Shown here in pieces: positions 47,485-59,215 of a stretch of DNA of 64,000 nt. Within the stretch, counting starts at the first letter, position 1; each line of letters opens with the position of its first letter. The translations under genes were made by a program, and so were the position numbers. Origin of the DNA: Dryococelus australis (lineage: Eukaryota > Arthropoda > Insecta > Phasmatodea > Phasmatidae); the NCBI GenBank assembly GCA_029891345.1, contig CM056993.1, positions 273,824,900-273,888,899 on the forward strand, in the 5' to 3' direction. The notes beneath the pieces are model-generated. The model saw nothing but the letters and a program-made list of their open reading frames with translations. It was not told the DNA's origin and searched no databases.

Positions 47485-48445
47485 CAGTAGACTGATATTT
47501 AACCAAACCAGTCAGAACTCAAGCAAGTTTGGATTATGAGAAATTCCAGACCAAGTGTTACAAAATAAAAGGTCTAAGGATATTAGTCAAGGTTAGCACA
47601 GTGATTTTCTGTTAGCCTTTCTTTACTTAGAAGTAAAACAATGATACTATACTGCAGTGCATATGCAGCTGTGGGAACCAAATGTGTAACTGAAATCTCA
47701 TACACGTGCTGCTGATGCAGAAGGGTAGTCTGGTCACAGTTAGAAGTCCCGTAGGTCCATTATGTTGCCTGTATAGGCGTGATATAAGCATTGTGAGTTG
47801 GAACTGACCACTTTGTGTACCATTTTGTCCTTTGAGTTCTGAATTGATAGAAAGGTTATGGGAAAGAAAATCATGGGCACAAGCACATTTTTTTCATTGA
47901 GAATCGCAATAAAGTTGGAAGCAATTCACTATTTAGTTTTTTATTTTATTTTTGATGTTATACACTTTTTTGTTTCCAATATCTTATGTATCACACACAG
48001 ACTAAATGAAAGTTTCTAAAAAATTAGAATTTTTTTTTTTTTTTGCAATTGACAAATTTAAGTATGCATTTCAAAGCCGAACAACCATAGTTCAATGAAC
48101 ACCAGTATCGATTCTTATTTGCAGTTTATGCTTGTGTGAAAAATTATAGTGCCAGTGTTAAATGTATGGGAGATTTCTTAAGTGTACTAGTTGCTGCCAA
48201 CTAGCATTAATTTTAACCAGCAACAGGTTGCTGAAAGAGAAAGTTGTTTGATTTGAAATGAGAATGATATTAGTACAGCAGTTAAAGGTGCATCAGACTG
48301 CATGTGCATTGTAAGTCTGGTACAGTTTTATAGTACTGACGAAGAAATCTTAAATGAATTTCTAAAATTTTAATTTGGAAAATGGTTTGGATTATCCTAA
48401 AGTTTGGAATATCAATATTTGACTTGTTGGTTTTATAGTATACTG
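47485..48445. mobile_element. Degenerate TIR element (Tigger-like), ~960 bp
   Basis: The left terminus CAGTAGACTGATATTTAACC, preceded by TA, and the complemented right terminus CAGTATACTATAAAACCAAC share about 60 bp of gapped similarity. This includes AAGTTTGGATTATG on the left and CTTTAGGATAATCC with CCAAACC on the right. No ORF remains. Similarity is imperfect, so confidence is moderate. Confidence 0.45.
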
Positions 48446-50984
48446 GTAGTTTTATCTTTAAACAATGTTGTGTTTATATTCCAGATAGAAATTTTTTGAA
48501 GGTCTTTCAGATTATGAGGTTAGAGATACTGGTAGAAGACCAAAAGTGGAACATCACTATATGTGCAAGATTACAATAAGCCATAGGAATATTTAGCTGT
48601 ATTTTGCACTTTAGTTTTTTGACATGATGTAAGATACAGTGTTATGAATTATACTGATAACATGTTTGCTAAGAAATAATAGATCAACCTACAGATAAAA
48701 AGAGTGGACAGTTAAGGTCATTATATTTCATATGTGAGATGTGTTGTAAAATGCTGAAAATTTGCAGATTATTCTTCAAAAACCGTGCTTTAATTTTAAT
48801 TATTCATACATACTACGCCTGCATTTAAAATGTTATATTTTCAGTTTTGTATTCCAAATGTTCTTGCATCAGCTGCAATTTGAAAGTAAACAAGTGTCCA
48901 TATTGGAATGTAAAGTAGTTATATTTATTTTAATTTACATCTCAATAAATACTTAGCAAAATGCTTAGTTATGATTGCGAAATTTAGTGGCTGCGTATGT
49001 AATAGAACCTCGTGTTGAAGCTAACAGTATTGCATCATTTGAGTGAGGACTATATTCTTTTGGATTTTGTGCCACATTATTATATTGTTTTCACGGTTTC
49101 TTAGCACTTTTTGAATTGAACCTTTGAAAACCTAGGTGTAACATGCATGCTTGTATTTTAAATAAATCATATACTACAAACATTTAATACTGTAAGTTAT
49201 GTTAAATTATTCAATTTTTGATTAAAATAATTGTCAATATCCTTCATAATCAAAATGAAAATTAAGTGACAGCAGTGCTGTGTTGGCAAAAAGCTAGTAA
49301 GAAATAGTAGTTAGCATGTAAAATTTTATTAAATTTTGTTTTGGCGTGCATTAAGTAAAGTAAACATCTCTTATTGAAATGTTTACATTTTCACGTAGCA
49401 ATTGTAGAAACATATTTCTTTGTGACTAATTAAAAGTATTTATCTTTTTGTTGACTGAGCAGTGCAAAATCTGGTGCATAAGTTCTTCTCTTCGCTTTTA
49501 TTTTCACGAAGAAAAAACTTCAGACAAAGATTTTTGTTTTCTTTTTCTTTCGCTTCTTCTTCTTCCTCTTCTTCTTCCCATCCAACTTTTCTTTCTCCAC
49601 ATTCAAGTTTCTCAGTGCTAGAAGCAGGCAAATGGTAGTTTCATGTTTTCAATTTTTGCCAGATTTTGCATTTATATACATAATAAGTAATGGTGTCTGG
49701 ATTCGTAATCCATATTTAAAATTTGATTATAATACTCAGAACTTATTAAATTTGTATTAAGATGTAATTGTAGGATGGTTAAGACTTTCAAATTGGCAAC
49801 ATTGGTGATGACTAATATTGCTATGTTTGTTTCTTTTTTCAGACAAAATAATACTTATACTATCAAATAACTAAGCTTAGCCAGAAATTAAAAAAACAAA
49901 TAAAAAAATACATGCTGGAAAAAAAAATGAGCATTATAAAAGTTAAACAGTGTGCACGCACAATATTGTTTAGATGTTAGCCACCATCTTGTTTGTCGCA
50001 GCTAGGGTAATGTGATAAAATAAGTGAGACGAGTTGTGTGTTAGTATTTCCTTTCTTTTTTTTTCCCCTGGTATTGTATATGCTTGTTTGTTTTAATATT
50101 TGTTCTGGTTCAGGCTTGCATTTCATAAGTAACTTAATTTACATAAAAAACGAGAGGTTAAGTATCTTCTGTACAGTTTCTCTCTACAGTTAAACATAGG
50201 TAAGACAAATTATTAATATGTAATATGCGTGATGTGCTTATATCGCAATACACACATTTTAATAACCTGTAAAATAATTATAAATCACATCATTATCGAT
50301 ACAGACACAGTTAGTCATAAAATCAAACTAAGTATATTTGAAAATTGTAGAAAATGTATGTCTGATGCTTTTTGAAACACAACAACATTGATATGAAGTT
50401 GAAAAATGTAGTGAAAAATATCTTTTGACAGTTGAAGCAGAGAAACTACATGGCAATATTTTTGTTTGCATATAGTGGAAGGATACATTGTCAGCACCTG
50501 AAAGTAGAACTTAATGCAAGGCTTCAGAAAAGTGTGAAGTAACGGTGAATGGACTATATACGTAACACTACTGAAATTGAAAGAAACTTGTGAATCTAGC
50601 CCTTAAAACCTGTTTGTGATTGTCTCTGTATTCAGATTTGGAGTGTAGCCGTAGGCAGGTGTAATAACAATCACCAGCCACCTTGTCAGTGAGGCACTAA
50701 ATAATATAGGCAACCTAAAAGCAGCTTATTTGTCAATTAATAACTTGGCTAAATGGTTGTTAGGTGCCAAGTTCTCAACTTAAAGGTTCAAACTTTTTTG
50801 AAATTTTTCATCAGTACAGTTGCAGATTTTCTTATACCATTTAATTTTACAACTTCCATAATCACTAAAAAAATTAATGTTGTTAATAGTTTGATGAGTG
50901 ACTGCCTTCGGCAAGTGGCACATGACGTGGCCAAATTGATTTTGGCGGATGCTAGGATAGGCAAGTCCTGGTGGCAGGTAACTT
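48446..50984. other. AT-rich non-coding stretch
   Basis: No gene recognised. A TTC/TCT-rich patch at 49540-49590 produces a spurious Glu-rich minus frame. Several AATAAA hexamers (for example near 49162) occur. This region lies downstream of the last supported exon, so it could be 3' flank or further intron. Confidence 0.4.
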
Positions 50985-52970
50985 GATTCGCTGCGCGGAA
51001 CAGTAACTCGGCCAGTGTACAGGACTGGGCTAGTCGCCGTCTGGCAGGAAATGAAATTGGGCTCTGCAAGCACTACTTTTCGTTTTGGCGGGACTACTTG
51101 TTCAGGTAAACGTGGACGACGTGTGGCCGGTGGTTACAACTGTGCCGACTGAGGCTCGAAGGGTTGCATGCTAGGGACTGCCCCTGAGATGGGTGAACTG
51201 GTTGGCGGTGTTGTGTGGGATTCGGCTGTCGATGATGAAAGTAGTTTGCAAGGTGTTGCCCAAAACCAAAGGTTGGCAAAACTCAGAGAGGTGTCCTGGC
51301 CACTGAGGTAGGCCTAAATTACTGGGTGAAGTCCCTCTGCGGTTTTAGTAGGCATCTCAAACGTGGCGGGTTCATAGGTTGGTGCATTTGGAACGGTAAG
51401 TCTACAGAGTACTGCTGCCTGTTTTTGCGGCCTGAGAAGTTTAAACCATCGGGGAGGTTGTTAAGCTCCAGTGGATACTTAGCAGCAGCCTTTGCCCATT
51501 TCACCCTTATATGAATACCACCACTATGAGTAAAAGGCATGAAGACGGATAAAGCTACAATCAAACCTCGTTGAAGTGAGGCAGTTGACATGTAGGCTTG
51601 AGTAAGAAGTGTGCGTAAAGAGATTGCCTGCTAACGCCGTATCTCACTCTCGAACTTCGGTACCAAGGGTGCGAGGTCAGTTGAACTGCGTAACACTGGC
51701 GACAGGAGTCCCAATACAGGGTGATGTCCTGATAGAGCTGGTCTCCCCAGACCTGGAGAAGTACTATTCCCGGCACCGCTAGTGTGTAATGGGAAGAGCA
51801 ACCTCCCGAGTTGACAAGCCGACCGTAAAAGGAGCAATTACCTAGTGTTATGGCTCTACTATTAACTACATTCGGTACAGAGAATGGGTAACCTTCCAAC
51901 TTTGGTATGGTGAGTGTCCCATAGGAACTGGTCCCTCCAAACCCGGGAAATACTCCTCTTGGCACCACTAGTGCACAATGAAAAGATCAAACCTCAGACT
52001 GTCAATCCAATCCCTAAGGGAGTGGTATCCTAGTGCCATGGCTCTACCATTCACTACACAAGTGTAGAGAATGGGTGGCCTTCTAAGGTTGTATTGTGGT
52101 TGGTGTGAGGTGTCTTTACAGAAAGAATAAAACCCCGGTCACCTGCTGTCCCTTGTACGGGCCTGATGTCTACGACGAGAGGTATTAGGACTATGGAAGT
52201 AATATTCTTAAGTGAGTTAAACTGTGTTTATTTCTTTTGACAGAAATAAACAGCGATGGTGAATGTACTACCTTCTATCCACGTGAGCTTAGCGGAAGTA
52301 GAACACTCTACGTTAAACAGGTGAAGGCTATCTGCTTCTAGACTAACAGGGTAGGCTATTAAAATAAGTCAGACTTTCCCTAGCACTACAACTGTCGTCC
52401 TGAAGGGACCGGTACGTGTCTCAGTGTTTATGTAAGACAAAATTCTTCGGTGAAGATCTTAGCGTGGGCATGCAGTGAAGAGTTGAGGAGAGGTTGAGTA
52501 TTGAGCACCACTAGGACACTATGAAGACCAAGGTAAGATAGATGATAGTTTCCGTGGCACCAATAGTGTGGTGAAGGAACAGGATTGACGTAAATTGCTT
52601 GAATACTGGTCAAGAGCCTTGGTACGGCTGCCTATTTATACTCCTTGGTGGCGTGCCCCTTGCTCACTGCATAGGGGGGTTGTCCTTGGAGAGGAGGTAA
52701 GCGGCTGCAAAGTGTGTGACAGATCCTCTGCGTGAATGATGTCAGTGGCTGGTACTGGATCTAGACTCGTACCTCGGTGCTCATACTAGTAGTGGTATCT
52801 GGCCGCACGCTGGTGTACATGGTGAACCTCGATGCATGACTTTGGCAGCTCGGCCGGCGAATAATTATATCTGGCGTGGAGCGCCCGTCCTTTGCCTTCG
52901 GTAGATAAAACAATTCCTGACGTCTCATTGTTGGTGGCGGCAAATCAAACACTGTTGCATGAGCTCCCAG
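50985..52970 (-). mobile_element. LTR-type non-autonomous element, family C copy 1
   Basis: GC-richer ~2-kb block aligning along its length with 57230-59215. Landmarks in minus-strand order: an upstream region near 52950-52650, a TATA box (TATAAATAGG, near 52633-52641), a Ser/Thr-codon-like leader, an AAATAAAC poly(A)-type signal near 52240, then an array of ~189-bp repeats (about 51650-52080) and a distal block (50985-51300). No gag/pol domain was recognised; open frames are short. The arrangement suggests an LTR plus internal non-coding region of a non-autonomous retroelement. The precise LTR ends and target duplication were not found. Confidence 0.5.
51657..52085. repeat. ~189-bp tandem repeats in family C copy 1
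   Basis: The anchor CTAGTG(T/C)(T/C)ATGGCTCTAC occurs at 51842 and 52030 (188 bp apart). A second anchor, CTGGTC(T/C)C(T/C)CCA(G/A)ACC, recurs at about 51738 and 51927. Units share GAGAATGGGT(A/G)(A/G)CCTTC and GGCACC(G/A)CTAGTG. Diverged copies, at least two units. Confidence 0.75.
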
Positions 52971-53458
52971 TTCAGTTTCATTGATGAGTCGAAGTCGATT
53001 AATTAATATGTAAAAAAGACATCACGTGTCAAGTTTTACTCATGTGAATGTATTATTTCAAATGCTTTAAAAATAGACAATACAATATAAAAACAAATAT
53101 AATTAAAGAACACGTTTTAGTACATATAAATTCTTGAGGTATGACATTTTTTTAGGGGTACACACAAAATGGAAATTAGTACAAAAGGGCTAATAGCACG
53201 TAGTTTTTAGTAGCACCAAATTTTTTTAGGCCTAGCGTATTTACTTTCTGCTTTCCCTTTTTGTCTTGTTTACTTATTTTCTGGTGACATAAGGTGATAT
53301 TGTATGTTAGTATATAACTTTACCACTACTTGTAGCAGTTTTACATTGATGCATGTCGCTGTGTTGTACTACTACAAACGATTACTACTTATCTCTTATG
53401 ATGCCTAGTATACCTACTACACCTAAGTGAGAGTCTAACTCCACGAACTTGTACACTT
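52971..53458. other. AT-rich spacer between LTR-type elements
   Basis: No feature recognised. Confidence 0.4.
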
Positions 53459-55320
53459 ATGTTGCGGAAGCGCCACAACCCTGGAGCACGCTTCTGAACA
53501 CGTGGATACAAAGGTTGTGCAAGCCAGCAGCATGTCGCCCTCCCATCCCCCGCGTTGAGAGCCTACAAGCCGTCAGCTGCCTCGCGGTACAGCCAAGTGC
53601 CACTGAATATGCATGAAGCCAAGAGATGACCAGAGGGTTGCTACCTGCCCACCTCCTCACCCCACGTGTACCTGTCCTTCAGACTATATAAGTCCATGCG
53701 CGGCAGGGCTTGTGAGTTATTCTTTCTGATCCTTCAGCTCACTCCACCACACTTTGTGTGCTTTCAAGTCTTCAGCAGCCACCAGCGGCTACTGCCATTG
53801 TTGTCACCTGAGGCTTCATTGACGTCAACTACTACCATTTACCAGAGGCTCTTCATTGCTGATAGCCTCTTCTACCAGAAGTTTCTTTTACAATCATCAC
53901 CGAACACCTCCGCTACTGATTCCTTCCTGAACAGTAGCCACCTTTACTTGCTAGTAGGGGCAACTACCTGCCTGCTACTAGATCAGTGGATATTTTATTT
54001 AATTATCTCATCTAGACATCCCGAAGTTAATTTACCAACGTTGAGTATGTTTAGCAGTCAACTTCTTATACGTTCTTGACTAGCTTAGAACCAGGTCACT
54101 TACACCTGTTCAGCGTAGGTTACTTCCAGCATACCGTCTGCTTGGTTAGGAGATAGCACATGTCACTTTATTTATTACGTTCTTAATAAATACAGCTTTG
54201 TTCTTTTAGCAGAGAGTATTCTTTAATAGAGAGTCCTTCACTACGCCGCTAGGAACTGTACACGTTGTGCACTGTCAACCGAAACCGGATATTGAATACA
54301 AATTAGACCAGGACTGGGGATCCCCTTCAGGAATACCAGCCAGATACATACACCATTCGACGGCCACCTGTTCTAGACCTCCAGGGATAGAACATCAGAG
54401 CCCCGACCACTAGCAACTCATCCAACCAGGGAGAGACAGTACACTTGGGTTGTAGCCCTATCGGAGACCTAGGTGCTGGCGGGAGTATTTGCTTGAGTGT
54501 TACAGCCTGGTCTTGATTGCGACCTACACCCAGTAGCAGCAGGAAGGCAGCCCATATAGTTCAATGCTTCTAGTCTGCCCGCTGATGGCGGGGGGGGGGG
54601 GGCACCTTCTGGAACACTGAGCTCGTGCCGACAGCTAATACTGGCCGAACACTATTATAGGGAATTGTTTCGTGTTCGCGATGCATGACCTATATCGTTC
54701 AGCTGCGTCATACATTCTATGCCTTTTAAGGTGAGGCATGGTTCAAGGAGAGAAGAGCAAAGGTCAGCTCACCTCGCTGCCAAGCAGCAGTCTGTATTCA
54801 CCCCACTGACATTGGACAGACAGGTGGAATGAGACTGCACTGCCTTAGTCAGACTCTTGGAGAAACCAACATCTACCGTATTTACACATATTGGTTTTCC
54901 TCTGCACACCTGTAAGCATCAAGACTACCATCCCATACTGCACAGTCTAGTACATGGGACCGAGGTGAGACTCAGGGTTTCTAACCCCAGGTTCTGGAGC
55001 ACAGAAGCCACAGCGTGGAATCAACTATACCATGTTGGCCGACGTTGTCACTGACCTTCAGCCCGTGAACTGCACCTCCTGTTCCAGCCAGCAACCAGCA
55101 GCAGTTCTACTGATGTCCGAAGCAAAACTAAGTAAGACAGTTAACCCCAATACCACCCGCCAATCGAATACCTCGACACGTAAACCCCTATGGGGAAATA
55201 GGGTATCCATCCGCAAGTCACTAGTCAGCCAGACTATCGACAACTTCGTACCGACTGGCCAACCAATGTGCCCAATTAAGGTAACGGGACGCAAACGCAA
55301 AGTCAACTAGTAAATCCCTA
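53459..55320 (+). mobile_element. LTR-type element fragment, family D
   Basis: Starts TGTTGCGGAAGCGCCACAAC. A TATA box CTATATAA is at 53683-53690, followed by a C-rich leader, and AATAAA near 54185. The LTR would then end around 54200-54300. Downstream GC-richer sequence continues to about 55320, including a 12-bp poly-G run (about 54590-54602) and an open frame 55032-55310. That frame's product (SSQQPAAVLLMSEAKLSKTV, then TIDNFVPTGQ and GRKRKVN) is not recognised but could be the start of gag. After 55320 composition drops abruptly to AT-rich, suggesting truncation. It is on the opposite strand to the family C copies. Confidence 0.45.
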
Positions 55321-56970
55321 TCGCAGCGTGTTTGGTCTAGCGCAATCGAAGCCACGATGACCGTGCCAGCTATTCTTTAACCCGGCATGCATCAACGTGT
55401 TAGTTCTAAATACACTATGTAATTTGTTATGTTGTTATTTGTTCTCGTCAAAGTTATTTTCACGAAACCTTACTGACAGCAGCACTTGCATGATGAAAGT
55501 TACCTTATTAAACTTACTACTTTATTTTACCCCTCTACCGTAACTGCATATTTGAGAGTGAAATTGTAAATTGTTATATTATGAATAGTAACAAAAATTC
55601 TTCAATGTGTCAGTCTTTTGTAAAAAGTCAATGCCTATATTCTGGTATGTCTTGTGCTGAAAATGAAAATCACAAATCAATTCATGTGTGTTTACTTTTA
55701 TCTGACATCTAAGAAGTATTTTGAGACTAAAAACTATTTTCAACTGTTTTTAACTGCATATGAATACTGCAGATGTGCATATTATTAATAGTATAAAACC
55801 AATATTGTTGAATTGGAATATCTGCGACAGCAATGATTTTTTCAAAATACACTATATTTAATAAAAAGAAAATCACTTTCTATTACACTTATATTATCTA
55901 ATATGTCTAGACAGATTTGGATTTCACATACTCTTTTTGGATATTTCAGAATTTATCTCTGGATATGGACATACAGGATATTGGTGAGTAAATGTGTGCA
56001 TTGTTATCAGCTCTCTGTGGAGATGTGATTTTGTAAGTTGTGAAGTACCTGATTCAGTTGTTGAAGAACTGAGGATATCTTTCTGTGTTAATATTATGGG
56101 ATGTTGTCAAGTTATTATAAGTGTTTATAATAAGATTTATTTTTCATAAATATTTGGACTATGTATAACATAATGTTGGTAGTGATACGCTTGTAAAAAT
56201 TAATCCATGGTCAATACTGTATACGTAGTATATATTGTAATTTATTTACACCATTAAATTAGTGCAGTATTGCACGGGATCATTATCTGACATTCTTATG
56301 GTCACTTGTACTAATTATTACACCCATGACTGTAGTTATGTTCACCTGTAGAGCATATATTTCTGTTCAAAACTTTGGCAAAACCAAATTTCTCCTCACA
56401 CCTGTGCAAATTTTATTGTTCATCTTGAATAATGTATGTTTGTAGTGTAGCCCACCAAGTTTCGGCTCTCTTGCGTTAGCATTACAATGCCAAGTTTTCA
56501 TGGGAATAGTCAGTGGGTATGACTACTTACGAATATGTATTCCAGTGGCATTCTTTCCCTCGTAGAGCCTGTCTTTGTCTAAAAGACATGGATGACTTTC
56601 TTTGCACATGTACATTTTGTTTGACTGCAAGCAGTGCTCAACTTACAACTCATCTGATTCACTACATTTAACTCAAACTTATTTTACATACGAGAGTTGT
56701 TGCAAGATTAGCACCTTTCCAAATTGTTTCTCACTGAGAAATGAGCAGCTCTGGATATAATCTACTGTAATCCATCTACATTTTTTGTTTTGTCATATGC
56801 TGATAGGTATATGAAATGGCTTTGTTTAGTCCAGCAAGCACCAATTCACATTTCATGTAGAAGTACATACTAACAACTTTTTTTTTTCTTTACTTATTTA
56901 AAGAAATGTGACTTTGAAGTGTTGATGTTTTTTTTTTTGGAAAAAAAAACTTATGGGCCACTAAAGGTTG
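55321..56970. other. AT-rich non-coding stretch
   Basis: No coding feature. Homopolymer T and A runs at 56878-56950 form a potential short inverted repeat directly before the MITE at 56973. Confidence 0.45.
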
Positions 56971-56972
56971 TA

Positions 56973-57145
56973 CAGTGGATTCTCTATCCATAATTTCTTA
57001 GGGGACTAACAAAAAATTCTAATACATGTGGACTTTGAATGAACGTGGTCTTGAAATGCAGATAAATAAAAAATAGGACCACACAATATGATCCATGGAT
57101 GCGGACTTTCAATTTGTATGGATTCAATATGTAGAGGTTCCACTG
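56973..57145. mobile_element. 173-bp TA-flanked MITE, family M copy 1
   Basis: The left terminus CAGTGGATTCTCTATCCATA and the complemented right terminus CAGTGGAACCTCTACATATT are inverted repeats. TA is present on both sides (56971-56972 and 57146-57147). About 175 bp of the same sequence recurs at 63790-63965. The CAGTGGAACCTCT end is typical of Tigger/pogo MITEs. Internal blocks ATGTGGACTTT(G/C)AATGAA and GGACCACA(C/G)AATATG are shared by both copies. Confidence 0.85.
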
Positions 57146-57229
57146 TATTCTTAAGATCTTTTTACATTTTATAATATTTTAAAACTTATACATATGTACT
57201 GACGCATGACAGAACTGGCTGATCGGCTG

Positions 57230-59215
57230 CCCGCGTCTCTGGGCGACTGGTTCGACACTAGGCAAGTTGCGTCTTTCAGTTACTAGTCATCTCTTGGCAC
57301 CGGTGCCCGACCAGAGTACAGTACTGGCCTAGTAGGCCACCGGCTTGCTACAAAGTCTGGCTCTGGCAATACTATTCTGCTTGGTGCATGCTTAGGGTGT
57401 GGGATAGAGTTCAAGCTAGCGTGACGGTGCATCTGGCCCGTGGGTGATTTTGCTAGCATTGTTCCCTCGGCCCTGGTTGTACTTGAGTGGAGTGTGCGTG
57501 TGAGGTACTAGGGTTTACTATGAGCTTGGAGTCGCTAGGTACAGTCTGAGTTTAAGTGAACCCCTAGCCAAACAGGATCTCGTGCACCACTGGATGGTAT
57601 CCTTCCGCTACATGGGTGGTTGACTTGAACAATGCTGTAGGAGTGATGGTTGGTACTGGGTATCATGAGCCATTGCAGCAAAGAAGCTTATTTACGTGAA
57701 CTCAGTAGCCCAAACCTCCTGGGAAGGATGCTATGGCGGGGGTTGGGGGGGGATCCTTAGAGATAGCTTTCACCTTCTTAACCTTCTGAACACCACCTAT
57801 ATGGGTGTAAGGCATTTGGCTCTAAGCTAAGATCGGGCCTGCAGGAGTTTGGCAGTCAATTGCCAATTGCTACCGCTAACACCACACCTCGCTCTTGACT
57901 TCCCCACCAGAAGTGTGGGAATCTCAATCTGCAAAGTGTTGGTTGTAGGAACTGCACTGTGTTGTCCCAATGTGGTTAGTCTTTCCTTCACCGGAACGTA
58001 AACCCCACTCAGCACTGCAATTTGTGCGGTGAGGGTAGTTCACCCCAGCCGCACGCTTATCCCACCAGGAGCGTACCTAGTGTTGTGGCTCTACTGTTCC
58101 TCCCATCTGGGTGCAAGGAACGGGTGGCCTTCCAATAGTGGTGAGGTGTGTCCCAAGGTCACTGGTCTCCCCAAGCCTGAAGAAGTCCCACTCGTCGGCA
58201 CCGCTAAGTGTGCGGTGAGGTGGGGGCGACTTCAAGCTGGCAAACCACCTTCCAGGAGATGGTGTCCTAGTGTCGTGGCTCTACCGTTCACTGCATGGGG
58301 CAGAGAATGGGTTGCCTTCCAAGGATGTTTTGGTCTGTTGTCAGTGTAGACTCGGAAAGAGCAAACCCGGTTTCCTGCTGTCTCCATCAGATCTGATGAT
58401 AAGAGGTAGGAAGTCTGAGTGATACTCGAGAAGTTAGGTAGGATCAATGTTTATTTTACTGTAGAGGAAATAAACAAAGATGGTGGAAGCACTACCTCCT
58501 ATCAGCTCGGGCTTGGCGGAAGGTAAACACCCTAGCGTAAAACAGGGGAACGCACCCTGTGTAAAGCTATGGGAGTAGGCAGGTACTGATGCGTGTGAAA
58601 ACAGTTTACTCCTCTGGGCGAGCTCTACTCTCTGGTTGTCCGTAAGGGACTGAACGTGTCTCAGTGTGCTGAGTTGATGATGCCATTGGTTCTTCCTTAG
58701 TCGAAGGGTGGAGAGGATCTTCGAACTCATGAGGTAGCGGTGAAGTAAACTGGAGAGGTGCGGGCCTCGGCACCGATTGCTAGTGCGATGAGAGCCAAGG
58801 AGAGGAGCCAGAAGACTGATCAAGAACTGAAGCAGAACTGACAACCCGGAGGCTGGGGCGCATCTTATATACTCTTCAGCCACCCCTTCCTTCACTGGCA
58901 TAGGGCATCTGGAGAGGGGGTTAGCAGGTGCAAGTCCAGCACCTAGATCCTCGGTGCGAATGGCATAGTGAAGAGTTGTGGGCTCTAGGCATCATACTTG
59001 TGGTACATCCGTGGTACACTGTTGTACTAGTTCCGGATCTCTTGCAAGGTCCCAGTGGCTCATCGGGCGAAAATAAATTCCATTATTGGTACGTCTGTCC
59101 CGGCTTGGTAGGTACCTACAACAATCTTGTAGGCAGTGGTGGTGACTCAACTCCATTGACAACTGCTAGTGGTATAGTTGCACTGATGAGTAGTAAGTCG
59201 TTAAGTATAAAAGAT
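57230..59215 (-). mobile_element. LTR-type non-autonomous element, family C copy 2
   Basis: Parallel to copy 1 (50985-52970) in the same orientation. TATA box (TATATAAG complement, near 58864-58871), GC-rich leader, AAATAAAC signal near 58465, tandem ~190-bp repeats (about 57890-58340), then a distal block with CCAGAGTACAGTACTGGCC-like text near 57311 corresponding to CCAGTGTACAGGACTGGGC near 51014 in copy 1. Similarity is clear but diverged, so the two are old paralogous insertions rather than a recent duplication. No recognisable gag/pol. Confidence 0.5.
57890..58340. repeat. ~190-bp tandem repeats in family C copy 2
   Basis: The anchor CTAGTGT(T/C)GTGGCTCTAC occurs at 58077 and 58267 (190 bp apart). 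A further, more diverged unit precedes them (GGAACTGCACTGTGTTG..., CACTCAGCACTGCAATTTGTG). The unit is the same as in copy 1. Confidence 0.75.

Noticed and set aside
49440-49631. Glu-rich minus-strand frame
   Set aside because: Product of a TTC/TCT-rich low-complexity patch with no splice or homology support.
51657-52085. CRISPR-like array
   Set aside because: The units are ~189-bp diverged tandem repeats in a eukaryotic retroelement, without short identical repeats or unique spacers.
58029-58901. Overlapping 106- and 155-codon frames
   Set aside because: They lie in the LTR-type family C copy and across its tandem repeats; no gag/pol or host domain.
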